Positions 53,669 to 61,277 of a stretch of DNA of 64,000 bases are shown here, piece by piece. Made by a program: the position numbers and the translations under genes. Every line of letters starts with the position of its first letter. Position 1 is the stretch's first letter. The notes beneath the pieces are model-generated. The model saw only the letters and a program-made list of their open reading frames with translations. It searched no databases and was not told the DNA's origin. Source of the DNA: Paraglaciecola marina. Its GTDB lineage: Bacteria > Pseudomonadota > Gammaproteobacteria > Enterobacterales > Alteromonadaceae. Location of the stretch: assembly GCF_004360155.1 (NCBI RefSeq), contig NZ_SAIS01000007.1, positions 124,001 through 188,000 of the forward strand. Reading direction: 5' to 3'.

Positions 53669-54277
53669 CTAGCAGAGTGACGAATCCCTAACGCAATTTG
53701 GGGTCTTGAAGAATTGTTTTGGTGTTGCGATACCATGTAATGGAATATCCCAGTAGTTTGCATCTAAAGCATCTACTTGTTGGCAGCTATGTGCTAAGCC
53801 AATAAGTTGTGTGTTTAAGTTGTATCGCTTTATCGGGGCTAAGGTGCGATCATAGTAGCCTCCGCCCATACCTAACCTGTTTCCTTTAGCATCAAATGCA
53901 ACTAATGGGGTCATGATAAGCTCTATTTCTGCAAGGGGTATAATATTGTTAGTTGTAACGATTGGTTCTTTAATACCATATTGATTGGCTTTCATTGGGC
54001 TATTGGGTAGGTATTCAACAAAAACTAAATGCCCTTTTGAAAAAGGGTGCATAGCTGGCAGTAATACACGTTTGTTATTTTGCCAACAATATTCAATTAT
54101 CTCACTTGGGTTAATCTCGCCATCGTTCGCTAGGTAAACAGCTACGGTATTCATTTTTTCTAGGTGTAGTTGCTTTTGACAAATATCTAGCAGTTGAATA
54201 GCTGCGTGCAGTTGCTGCTGGCGGGAAAGGTTTTGACGTTCTTGGCGTATTTGTAACCGTAATGCTTGGTGAGACAT
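53669..54277 (-). CDS. ygfA: 5-formyltetrahydrofolate cyclo-ligase
   Basis: This enzyme uses ATP to convert 5-formyl-THF to 5,10-methenyl-THF. The protein of about 202 residues has the family blocks VAVYLANDGEINPSEI, a central QYGIKEP near residue 100, and the phosphate loop DAKGNRLGMGGGYYDRTL near residue 130. I chose ATG 54277 (GGAT ten bases upstream); TTG 54292 is open too. In E. coli ygfA directly follows 6S RNA; here three genes separate them. An inverted repeat lies just upstream. Confidence 0.92.
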   Translation of the reverse strand: MSHQALRLQIRQERQNLSRQQQLHAAIQLLDICQKQLHLEKMNTVAVYLANDGEINPSEIIEYCWQNNKRVLLPAMHPFSKGHLVFVEYLPNSPMKANQYGIKEPIVTTNNIIPLAEIELIMTPLVAFDAKGNRLGMGGGYYDRTLAPIKRYNLNTQLIGLAHSCQQVDALDANYWDIPLHGIATPKQFFKTPNCVRDSSLC

Positions 54278-54298
54278 ATCGACAATATCCAATATAGC

Positions 54299-54330
54299 TA
54301 GGCTACGTTTGATTTATTAAACGCAGCCTA
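54299..54330. repeat. near-perfect 12-bp inverted repeat upstream of ygfA
   Basis: TAGGCTACGTTT (54299-54310) pairs with AAACGCAGCCTA (54319-54330) with one mismatch around an eight-base loop. It lies between the nucleoside hydrolase stop and the ygfA start. No T-tract follows on the minus strand, so it may be a weak terminator, an mRNA processing hairpin or an operator. Confidence 0.45.
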
Positions 54331-54346
54331 CTTAGTATGGTTATAT

Positions 54347-55288
54347 TTATAGTTTGTAAGTATCTAAATACAACTTAGTTAAACGCTCGTTATCCACTTT
54401 AGTTGCAACGTTTACTAATTCTGCATTTAGCCAATCTGGGCTAGCAGTAGTGTTAGGTAGTGCAATAGAGGTTTGGCCTCTGTTTAATGGGTCTGTAGAT
54501 ACTCTGCCATGGCCGGTTTGCAACTCAAATAAACTTGGATCGACAAGGTGTGCAATAGGCATTGCATCGTGGAAAAAGCATACATCTTCTTCACGGTTTT
54601 GTGAGTAAAATTCCACGTAAAATTGTGCTGCATCATGAACAAAACCACCCAGTTTTTGGTTGTTTTGTTGTAACTGTTTTAAGAAATTAGGGCTGAATGG
54701 GCATGAGTTGGTTACATCAAGGCCAAACATGTTTAATTCCCAAGACGCGCCAAATACAATTTCTGCTGCGTGGGCATCATTCCAAATATTGGCTTCGGCA
54801 ACAGGTGTCACATTACCTCTTACAAATGCGGAACCACCCATAATAGATACGGCTTTAACTAATTTGGGTAGCTCTGGCTCTAAACGCAGGGCTAATGCTA
54901 AGTTTCCTAGGGGACCAATGGCAACAACCGTTATTTCACCAGGATATTTACGGGCCATATCTACGATAAACTGCGCAGAACTGCGGGGGTCTAGCTCGCC
55001 TTTTGCTGCAGGGAAGTTAATATTTCCAAAGCCATCATCACCGTGAACAAAATGAGCATAGCTAGACTCGGGGCCCACCCAAGGCATACCCACACCTTTA
55101 CAAACAGGAATATCCTTACCGGCTAAGTCGCAAAGAGTTATCGCATTTTTTGCTGCCATCTCAACGGGAACATTACCAAAAACAGTAGTTAATCCCAGCA
55201 CTTCGATTTCTGGATGTTGAAAAGCAAAAAAGATTGCCATGGCATCATCGATACCAGGATCAGTATCTAGAATAATTTTGTGACTCAT
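54347..55288 (-). CDS. inosine-uridine preferring nucleoside hydrolase family
   Basis: Nucleoside hydrolases split nucleosides into base and free ribose. ATG 55288 gives MSHKIILDTDPGIDDAMAI, where D-T-D-P-G-I-D-D (residues 8-15) is the calcium-binding signature; the frame remains open upstream into the ribokinase gene, but a GGAG site ten bases before 55288 supports this start. NVTPVAEANIWNDAHAAEIVF near residue 150 and HDAMPIAHLVDP near residue 230 complete the active site. Total 313 residues. It follows the ribokinase gene by 46 bases in the same operon, so ribose is probably passed to it. Confidence 0.88.
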   Translation of the reverse strand: MSHKIILDTDPGIDDAMAIFFAFQHPEIEVLGLTTVFGNVPVEMAAKNAITLCDLAGKDIPVCKGVGMPWVGPESSYAHFVHGDDGFGNINFPAAKGELDPRSSAQFIVDMARKYPGEITVVAIGPLGNLALALRLEPELPKLVKAVSIMGGSAFVRGNVTPVAEANIWNDAHAAEIVFGASWELNMFGLDVTNSCPFSPNFLKQLQQNNQKLGGFVHDAAQFYVEFYSQNREEDVCFFHDAMPIAHLVDPSLFELQTGHGRVSTDPLNRGQTSIALPNTTASPDWLNAELVNVATKVDNERLTKLYLDTYKL

Positions 55289-55334
55289 AGGATTAATTCT
55301 CCGTTGAAAACTTTTGGTGTTTTTGTCATTAGTA

Positions 55335-56225
55335 TTATTGTTTTGCAAGAAAGCGGTCGACGTCTTTCTCATTAGGAATAGATTGAGCTGCACCATTTTT
55401 CATTACAGCTAAGGCAGAGGCAGCACAAGCTCTAGATAGCGCAGCGGTAGTGTCTGCGTGCTCGCTGTAGGCAGATAAAAAGTATCCAATAAAAGTATCT
55501 CCTGCTGCAGTAGTATCTACGGCATCAACTAAAAATGCGGGAACATCAATACTTTTATCTTTCTTGAGCATTCTCACACCTGCTTTGCCTAAGGTGATGA
55601 GCACTTCAGCATGTGACCAATCTTTGCGAAAGTAAGCTTCTATATCATCTAAATTACTTTTGCCTGAAATTTCTTCTGCTTCGACTTCGTTAACTATTAA
55701 CAAGTCGATACATTCATGGGGTAAATGCTTCACTGACTCTGTCATAGGAGCTGGGTTAAAGGCAACTTTTAGGCCTTTGTCTTTAGCTTGTCGTAATACT
55801 TCATCAATACAGCTGGTTTCATTTTGAGTTAATACCCAATCACTTGATTTTACTTCATCGAGTGCATGCATCACGTCTTTCGGTGTTAACTCTTGGTTCG
55901 CACCACCAAACAATACAATGGCATTCTCGGCAGATGGTGTAACTTGAATAATGGCATGCCCGGAAGCTGATTCAGTACAAGATATGTGCTTACAGTTTAT
56001 GCCGTCACGGATCATGCTTTGCTTGAAAGCAGCATCTGTTTCGTTAATTTTTCCAACGTGGCGAACATCAGCACCAGCTCGTGCTAAGGCAATAGATTGA
56101 TTGGCACCTTTACCACCCAATAAACATTGGTATTCGTTTGAAGCTAAAGTTTCCCCAGGCTGAACGAAGTGATCTACTCGATAAACATGATCAATGTTGA
56201 TAGAACCAAAGTTAATGATGGCCAT
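55335..56225 (-). CDS. ribokinase-like PfkB family kinase
   Basis: The 296-residue kinase has both PfkB signatures: GGKGANQSIALARAG near residue 37 and DTTAAGDTFIGYFLSAY near residue 236 with the catalytic Asp (GD). NFGSINIDHVYRVD at the start, QPGETLA and the FNPAPM segment fit ribokinase (D-ribose to ribose 5-phosphate). It is first in the operon with the nucleoside hydrolase. A promoter with an overlapping palindrome lies just upstream. Closely related kinases for other sugars cannot be excluded. Confidence 0.85.
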   Translation of the reverse strand: MAIINFGSINIDHVYRVDHFVQPGETLASNEYQCLLGGKGANQSIALARAGADVRHVGKINETDAAFKQSMIRDGINCKHISCTESASGHAIIQVTPSAENAIVLFGGANQELTPKDVMHALDEVKSSDWVLTQNETSCIDEVLRQAKDKGLKVAFNPAPMTESVKHLPHECIDLLIVNEVEAEEISGKSNLDDIEAYFRKDWSHAEVLITLGKAGVRMLKKDKSIDVPAFLVDAVDTTAAGDTFIGYFLSAYSEHADTTAALSRACAASALAVMKNGAAQSIPNEKDVDRFLAKQ

Positions 56226-56323
56226 AAAGTTGCCTTATTTGTTATGTAATATTAGTGAGCAATGGCCGTATTCTAACTGAATATTTTTAGACTAGAAATA
56301 AAGGCAACACGTATAGTGGCAAA

Positions 56324-56353
56324 ATCTTAGTTGAAACCTGACCATATGGTCAA
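56324..56353 (-). promoter_or_regulatory. sigma70-type promoter of the ribokinase operon with palindromic operator
   Basis: On the minus strand TTGACC (56353-56348) and TAAGAT (56329-56324) are spaced by 18 bases, a good sigma70 match, about 100 bases before the ribokinase ATG. The -35 box is part of a perfect palindrome, TGACCATATGGTCA (56339-56352), where a repressor would block RNA polymerase. The regulator is unknown. Confidence 0.6.
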
Positions 56354-56388
56354 GTCTAAATTTTAGCTAGTTGCAGTAGAAGTCCACT

Positions 56389-56799
56389 TTAGGCAAAAAA
56401 ATTACGTAACTTATGGAGTAAACTCGGTTTTTCTACATAGGGTTCGGTGTTTGTTAAAAACAAACGGACAGAAACGGTAGCGCCGTGTCCCCATGGCCAC
56501 CAAGCAGCCATAATGCGGGTTTGGTTATTTAGGTTTGCTGCTAATAGTTTTTGCTTTTTTGCCAGTTTCGCAAAGGGACCTGCATAATGTTTAACTTTCG
56601 CTGGCGCTTTTCTAATGCTTTTTGCGTCCCAAGAGTCTGGGAATACCTGTTGTAGCGAAATTAAAACTTGCTCTTCCTTATCTACAGAGAACTCTGCAAG
56701 CATGACATTCTGAAAACTATCATATTTCCACTTTACAATAGGAGAAAGGGCGTCTATTGCATTTTTTCCGTGTACTCTCAATTGCTCTTCTTGATTCAT
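56389..56799 (-). CDS. hypothetical protein downstream of 6S RNA
   Basis: The 136-residue protein starts best at ATG 56799, with GAAGG at 56808-56812 eight bases upstream; ATG 56820 is nearly touching the 6S RNA 3' end and lacks a site. It has a mixed charge, a helical start (EEQLRVHGKNAIDALSPIV), a beta-like VMLAEFSVDKEEQVLISLQQVF, a lysine-rich segment, and RIMAAWWPWGHGATVSVRLFLTN near residue 100, very rich in Trp. No signal peptide. I do not recognise the family, and it is clearly not ZapA, which sits here in enterobacteria. Confidence 0.65.
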   Translation of the reverse strand: MNQEEQLRVHGKNAIDALSPIVKWKYDSFQNVMLAEFSVDKEEQVLISLQQVFPDSWDAKSIRKAPAKVKHYAGPFAKLAKKQKLLAANLNNQTRIMAAWWPWGHGATVSVRLFLTNTEPYVEKPSLLHKLRNFFA

Positions 56800-56832
56800 C
56801 TTACTGCCTTCAAAATCCATTATGTTGACGAA

Positions 56833-57025
56833 GGGGTGCCTCCCAAAATGCCGCTGTCTAGTGTTCGCCCGTGAACCGAAAGTTCAGGGCGGAAGTATCA
56901 TCATTACCTCAGGCTTCTTGGTACTAGCCAAGCTTGCACAATAGTAGTGGAATCAACTTCCTAGGTAAAAAGCATCGGCCAGGGACATTACTAAACTGGC
57001 TAACATTCCAGGAGGCTTAGAAAAA
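56833..57025 (-). ncRNA. ssrS: 6S RNA
   Basis: 6S RNA binds sigma70 RNA polymerase in stationary phase. On the minus strand this stretch aligns with the E. coli RNA at several places: GTCCCTGGCCGAT (E. coli GTCCCCTGAGCCGAT), GAAGCCTGAGG (GAAGCCTTA), a GCCCTGAACTTTCGGTTCACGGGC hairpin in place of CCTTGAACC/GGTTCAAGG, and GCGGCATTTTGGGAGGC at the 3' end (GCGGCATCTCGGAG). GCCTCC at the 5' end pairs with GGGAGGC at the 3' end to close the rod. It lies opposite ygfB as in E. coli. Promoter candidates TTGGAG (57056-57051) and TATCAA (57034-57029) are spaced by 16 bases. Confidence 0.87.
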
Positions 57026-57273
57026 TTATTGATATGTTGTTCTGACTAAACTCCAACATCAGCGCTATTATAATCTTTAAGTATAAGAATATACTAGGGG
57101 CAGATGAGCTTTCTTATACTTTTTAAAACCTAAAGTTTGGGTTGAGCAACTTGATAATGTGTGATTTAAACCTTTCACCAACTGGGTTTAATTTAGCGAC
57201 AGTGTTAGCATAGGGGCTTGTTTATGGGGTGCTTTACTTGCGCTCCTCACCATAGAATTACAGAGAATTTATC

Positions 57274-57843
57274 TTGAACACTTCAACTAACCTTTTTGAT
57301 ACCCTTTCTGCTCTATTAGAGCGTAACGATATTTTAACCAGTGCTGCTGAAGTACAAGGAATGGTATGTGGCATGTTAGGGGGTGGTATGCCCCTAGAAT
57401 GTTTAGATTGGATGGAACCTTTGGCTGATTTTATTCATCAGGGAGACTCTTTTTCTGCTGAGGTGCAAAGCGCTTTTAAAAAACTTTATGACGATACCTG
57501 CCAACAGTTGATAGAAAGTGATTTTGCATTGAGTCTATGTTTACCCGAAGACTCTGCCCCAATCAATGAGCGTGGCCAAGCTCTGCTTAGTTGGGTGCAG
57601 GGGTTTATGTTAGGTTTTGGTTTACATCAGGCGGATCTAACTGGTTGTTCCGATGATGTGAAAGAAGGCCTAGAAGATTTCGCTGAAATCGCCCGTATGG
57701 ATGAAGAGATGAGCGAAGATGAAGAATCTGAACAAGCTTTGTTTGAAGTGATGGAATATGTGCGAGTGACAGCTATGTTATGTTTTAACGAGCTGGGTAA
57801 GTCACCAGAACAGCAGCAAGGTGAGCCAAAAACGGTTCATTAA
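57274..57843 (+). CDS. ygfB: YgfB (UPF0149) family protein
   Basis: The 189-residue protein matches YgfB: an all-helical UPF0149 domain with EVQGMVCGMLGGGMP near residue 24, LLSWVQGFMLGFGL near residue 110, and an acidic C-terminal part (DEEMSEDEESEQALFEVMEYVRVTAML) near residue 150. The start is TTG 57274. It is first of a plus-strand group with pepP and ubiI, divergent from 6S RNA, the ancestral gammaproteobacterial order. In Pseudomonas YgfB represses ampDh3; a role here is unknown. Confidence 0.9.
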   Translation: MNTSTNLFDTLSALLERNDILTSAAEVQGMVCGMLGGGMPLECLDWMEPLADFIHQGDSFSAEVQSAFKKLYDDTCQQLIESDFALSLCLPEDSAPINERGQALLSWVQGFMLGFGLHQADLTGCSDDVKEGLEDFAEIARMDEEMSEDEESEQALFEVMEYVRVTAMLCFNELGKSPEQQQGEPKTVH

Positions 57844-57894
57844 GATGTAAGCAATCCATTATTTTTTTTTAGTACAGAGTGATGTTATCAATAT

Positions 57895-59211
57895 ATGAAT
57901 ACTACTGATTTTAGTGCATCCCAACAGCGCCTTATGAAGGCTATGTCACCGAATAGTATTGCCATAGTGCCAGCCGCTAGTTTAGTCACTCGTAGCAGAG
58001 ACACTGAGTTTCCTTTTAGGCAAGACAGCTATTTTCAATATTTAACTGGCTTTCCAGAACCTGATGCTTACTTGGTTTTGTCTAACCATTGTGAATACAA
58101 AGATGGGCTGTCAGTATTATTTTGTTTAGATAAAGACCCCTTACAAGAAATTTGGCACGGCCGACGTTTTGGCCCTAAACAAGCTAAAGAGCAATTTGCA
58201 ATCGATATGGCCTTTGCATTAGATGAGTTAGATGACAAATTACTAGCTTTAGTTGATGGCCATGAGCATTTGTATTTTGCCCAAGGTCATAACCCCCAGG
58301 CTGATGAGTTAGTTTTTGATGTGATGCAAGCGCTCCGTGCTGCGCCAAAACAAAGTAAACAAGCACCCTCTAGTGTTATCGATATTCGCCTTATTGTTGA
58401 TGAAATGCGCTTAATAAAATCTGATGCTGAAATCCAAGTGATGCGCAAAGCGGCAGCGATTGCTTGCCAGGCCCATATTCGAGCGATGAAGTTTTCTGAA
58501 GCGGGTAAAAATGAATATCACCTAGAAGCAGAAATACATCATGAGTTTGCCATGCAAGGTGCTAGACACCCAGCCTATGGCACTATAGTGGGAAGTGGTG
58601 ACAATGCCTGCATATTACATTACACAGAAAACAACCAAACATTAACTGATGGTGATTTGGTGTTGATTGATGCTGGGTGCGAATTGCAAGGTTATGCCGC
58701 TGATATTACGAGAACTTTCCCTGTTTCTGGTAAATTTTCTGTAGAACAAAAACAGCTATATGAATTGGTTTTGAAAGCGCAATTACAGGCATTTAGTGTG
58801 CTTAAAGCCAACAATACTATTCAGCAAGCTAGTGATTTAGCCATAGAAGTGATTACTCAAGGTCTGATAGAGCTAGGTATTTTGCAAGGTGAGCTTGCTG
58901 ATAATATCGAGCAGCTTACTTATCGAGAATTTTATATGCATGGGTTGAGTCATTGGTTAGGGTTAGATGTTCATGATGTTGGGCATTATAAAGTCAATAA
59001 CGAAGACAGAGCTTTAAAAGCTGGCATGGTTTTAACCGTAGAGCCGGGTATTTATATCGCGCCAGATGCAAAGGTAGACAGCAAATGGCAAGGTATTGGT
59101 ATTCGCATAGAGGACAATTTATTAATAACCGAAAGTGGTTATGAAAACTTGACTCAAGGGGCTCCTAAAACCATTGCCGAGATAGAAAGTATAATGAGTC
59201 GTGGTAATTAA
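57895..59211 (+). CDS. pepP: Xaa-Pro aminopeptidase (aminopeptidase P)
   Basis: PepP releases N-terminal residues before proline. The 438-residue protein has the N-terminal creatinase-like domain with SYFQYLTGFPEPDAYLVL and the C-terminal pita-bread fold with the manganese ligands: D-A-G-C ... D-I-T-R-T-F (two Asp near residue 262), H-W-L-G-L-D-V-H-D-V-G-H-Y near residue 354, V-E-P-G-I-Y near residue 382 and I-R-I-E-D-N near residue 405. Length is close to E. coli PepP (441). It sits between ygfB and ubiI as usual. Confidence 0.94.
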   Translation: MNTTDFSASQQRLMKAMSPNSIAIVPAASLVTRSRDTEFPFRQDSYFQYLTGFPEPDAYLVLSNHCEYKDGLSVLFCLDKDPLQEIWHGRRFGPKQAKEQFAIDMAFALDELDDKLLALVDGHEHLYFAQGHNPQADELVFDVMQALRAAPKQSKQAPSSVIDIRLIVDEMRLIKSDAEIQVMRKAAAIACQAHIRAMKFSEAGKNEYHLEAEIHHEFAMQGARHPAYGTIVGSGDNACILHYTENNQTLTDGDLVLIDAGCELQGYAADITRTFPVSGKFSVEQKQLYELVLKAQLQAFSVLKANNTIQQASDLAIEVITQGLIELGILQGELADNIEQLTYREFYMHGLSHWLGLDVHDVGHYKVNNEDRALKAGMVLTVEPGIYIAPDAKVDSKWQGIGIRIEDNLLITESGYENLTQGAPKTIAEIESIMSRGN

Positions 59212-59234
59212 CATATTTAAGGTCAATTAAACCC

Positions 59235-60458
59235 ATGTTACATTTTGATATTGCCATAGTAGGCGGAGGAATTGTGGGGTTAACTCAGGCCCTAGCACTT
59301 GAAAAGTCAGGCTTGTCTATCACTGTGATAGATGCTCACCCCAGCGATGGCGATCCTAGTGGCGATCCTCAATTACGGGTAAGTGCACTGACCTTGGCAT
59401 CTCAAAACATTCTAGAATCATTGGGAGCATGGCAAAACTTAGATAAGGGCAGACTGGCTTCTTATCAACAAATGTCAGTATGGGATAAAGACAGTTTTGG
59501 AAAAATAAGCTTTGATGCGAGCCAAGTTCAGCAACCACAACTGGGTTACATAGTTGAAAACCAGAGTGTCAGACATGGGTTATGGCAACAAGCACAGCAA
59601 AGTCAAAGTATTGAGTTATTAGCGCCTAAAAAAATAAGTCAGTTAGTGTTTGGTAAACAAGAATGCTTTATTAGCTTGGATGATGACACCCAGCTTAGCG
59701 CCAGTTTAGTTATTGGTGCTGACGGGGCTAATTCATTAGTTAAAAAGCTAGCAAATTTCCCCGATACCTTTTGGGACTATGATCAGCACGCTATAATCGC
59801 AACAGTAAAAACGACCTTACCTCACGGACATGTTGCCAGACAAGTCTTTACACCTTCTGGCCCATTAGCCTTTCTACCTTTGTGGGATAAACATCATTGT
59901 TCTATTGTCTGGTCGCAGGACGAAGCTCGGGCCGCCGAATTAATGGCTATGTCTGATGATGACTTTAATAAAGCCTTATGTGTTAACTTTGATATGAGCT
60001 TGGGTTTGTGCGAAGTGGTGAGTGATAAGCAGTCTTACCCACTTAAAATGCGTTATACCAGACAATGGGTTAAAGACAGAGTCGCCATAATTGGCGATGC
60101 CGCCCATACTATTCATCCTTTAGCAGGGCAGGGGGCGAACTTAGGTATACTAGACGCCGCGGCTTTAGCTGAGCATATAATCAATTTGGTTGAGAAAAAT
60201 AAAGACTTTTCGCTAGCTAAAAACTTAAGGCCTTTTGAACGTTGGCGCAAAACTGAAGCCATTAAAATGGTGGCCTCAATGGAAGCTTTCAAACGTTTGT
60301 TTGCTGGAAGTCAGCCGATTAAAAAGGTGTTTCGAAGTGCGGGATTGAGTTTGGCTGAACAGGCTCCATTTGTAAAAAATAGTATCGTTAGACATGCGAT
60401 GGGCTTAAGTGGTGAATTACCTGCGCTAGCAAAACAGGTGGCGCATAATCCCGAGTGA
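59235..60458 (+). CDS. ubiI: ubiquinone biosynthesis FAD hydroxylase UbiI (VisC)
   Basis: UbiI hydroxylates C5 of the ubiquinone ring at the inner membrane. The 407-residue flavoprotein has the FAD dinucleotide fold FDIAIVGGGIVGLTQALALE near residue 4, QLRVSALTLASQNILESLGAW near residue 47 (the RVSA..AS...L..LGAW form of UbiI rather than UbiH), VIGADGANSLV near residue 157 and IIGDAAHTIHPLAGQGANLGILDA near residue 286. E. coli has ubiH then ubiI after pepP; here only one flavoprotein follows. It starts 24 bases after pepP. Confidence 0.88.
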   Translation: MLHFDIAIVGGGIVGLTQALALEKSGLSITVIDAHPSDGDPSGDPQLRVSALTLASQNILESLGAWQNLDKGRLASYQQMSVWDKDSFGKISFDASQVQQPQLGYIVENQSVRHGLWQQAQQSQSIELLAPKKISQLVFGKQECFISLDDDTQLSASLVIGADGANSLVKKLANFPDTFWDYDQHAIIATVKTTLPHGHVARQVFTPSGPLAFLPLWDKHHCSIVWSQDEARAAELMAMSDDDFNKALCVNFDMSLGLCEVVSDKQSYPLKMRYTRQWVKDRVAIIGDAAHTIHPLAGQGANLGILDAAALAEHIINLVEKNKDFSLAKNLRPFERWRKTEAIKMVASMEAFKRLFAGSQPIKKVFRSAGLSLAEQAPFVKNSIVRHAMGLSGELPALAKQVAHNPE

Positions 60459-60515
60459 TTATATGCCATATGAAATGAGTTTAGGTCTGTAGTTCAGGCC
60501 AAATAAGGAATAAAA

Positions 60516-60800
60516 ATGTATAAAAAAATATCATGTATAACTTTGTTAATCCTACTGACTAGTTGTAGCACTATGACGTCTGAATCTACAAAGAAAGATA
60601 AAGACGAAAGTGATAAACATCTAGGGGTAAATGGCATGAAGGAGTTTGAAACTGACCCTACTGTTGTACTTCGTGAAACAAACAAGGTTAAGTGCCAAGA
60701 AGCCCGTATGGATATGGTTGATGCTGAAGCGAAAGGGGACGTGGGTGAAGTCCGTTTGGTCAAAGCTCGATTACAAAAGTATTGTGTGCCTGACGAATAA
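60516..60800 (+). CDS. small lipoprotein, unknown function
   Basis: The 94-residue protein has a clear lipoprotein signal (MYKKISCITLLILLTSCS, Cys17) with an AAGGAA site 11 bases upstream. The mature part is short, charged and helical, with two cysteines near residues 65 and 91 (KVKCQEAR and KYCVPDE). The next gene, ybaK, starts six bases after it, so they may be cotranscribed. No family is recognised. Confidence 0.6.
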   Translation: MYKKISCITLLILLTSCSTMTSESTKKDKDESDKHLGVNGMKEFETDPTVVLRETNKVKCQEARMDMVDAEAKGDVGEVRLVKARLQKYCVPDE

Positions 60801-60806
60801 GCACCC

Positions 60807-61277
60807 ATGACTCCAGGTATTAACTGCGCTAAAAAAGCCAAAGTGGCTTATCAAGTTCATGAGTATCAACATGATGCTTCTAGCCAGTCATATGGGTTAG
60901 AAGCTGCAGAAAAGTTAAATATTCCTTCTAAACGAGTATTTAAAACTCTAGTTGCTAAACTGGATGGGACAACCTTAGTTGTGGCGGTTGTGCCAGTGGA
61001 CTCTATGTTGAGTATGAAGAGCCTCGCCAAAGCCTGTGCTGGCAAAAAAGCTGAAATGGCAGATAAGTTAGAAGTGCAACGTAGCACTGGTTATGTGTTA
61101 GGCGGTGTGAGTCCTTTAGGCCAGAAGAAAGCGCTGAAAACAGTCATAGATGAATCCGCTAACCAATTTTCTACCATTTATGTGAGTGCAGGGCGTAGAG
61201 GCATAGAGATTGAGCTTAGTGCTGCAGATTTACAATCTTTAACTCGAGCCTCATTTTTCAGTATTTGTCAGGCATGA
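60807..61277 (+). CDS. ybaK: Cys-tRNA(Pro)/Cys-tRNA(Cys) deacylase
   Basis: YbaK hydrolyses cysteine wrongly attached to tRNA(Pro). The 156-residue protein has the family pattern YQVHEYQHD near residue 11, SYGLEAAEKLNIPSKRVFKTLVAKLDG near residue 27 (catalytic Lys region), AGKKAEMADKLEVQRSTGYVLGGVSPLGQKK near residue 75, and STIYVSAGRRGIEIELSAADLQ at the end. It overlaps the next gene by four bases (ATGA). Confidence 0.92.
   Translation: MTPGINCAKKAKVAYQVHEYQHDASSQSYGLEAAEKLNIPSKRVFKTLVAKLDGTTLVVAVVPVDSMLSMKSLAKACAGKKAEMADKLEVQRSTGYVLGGVSPLGQKKALKTVIDESANQFSTIYVSAGRRGIEIELSAADLQSLTRASFFSICQA

Noticed and set aside
56389-56799. Possible zapA in its ancestral position
   Set aside because: The protein has no similarity to the ZapA start (the VDIQIFGRSLRV type) or its coiled coil, and is Trp/Lys-rich instead.
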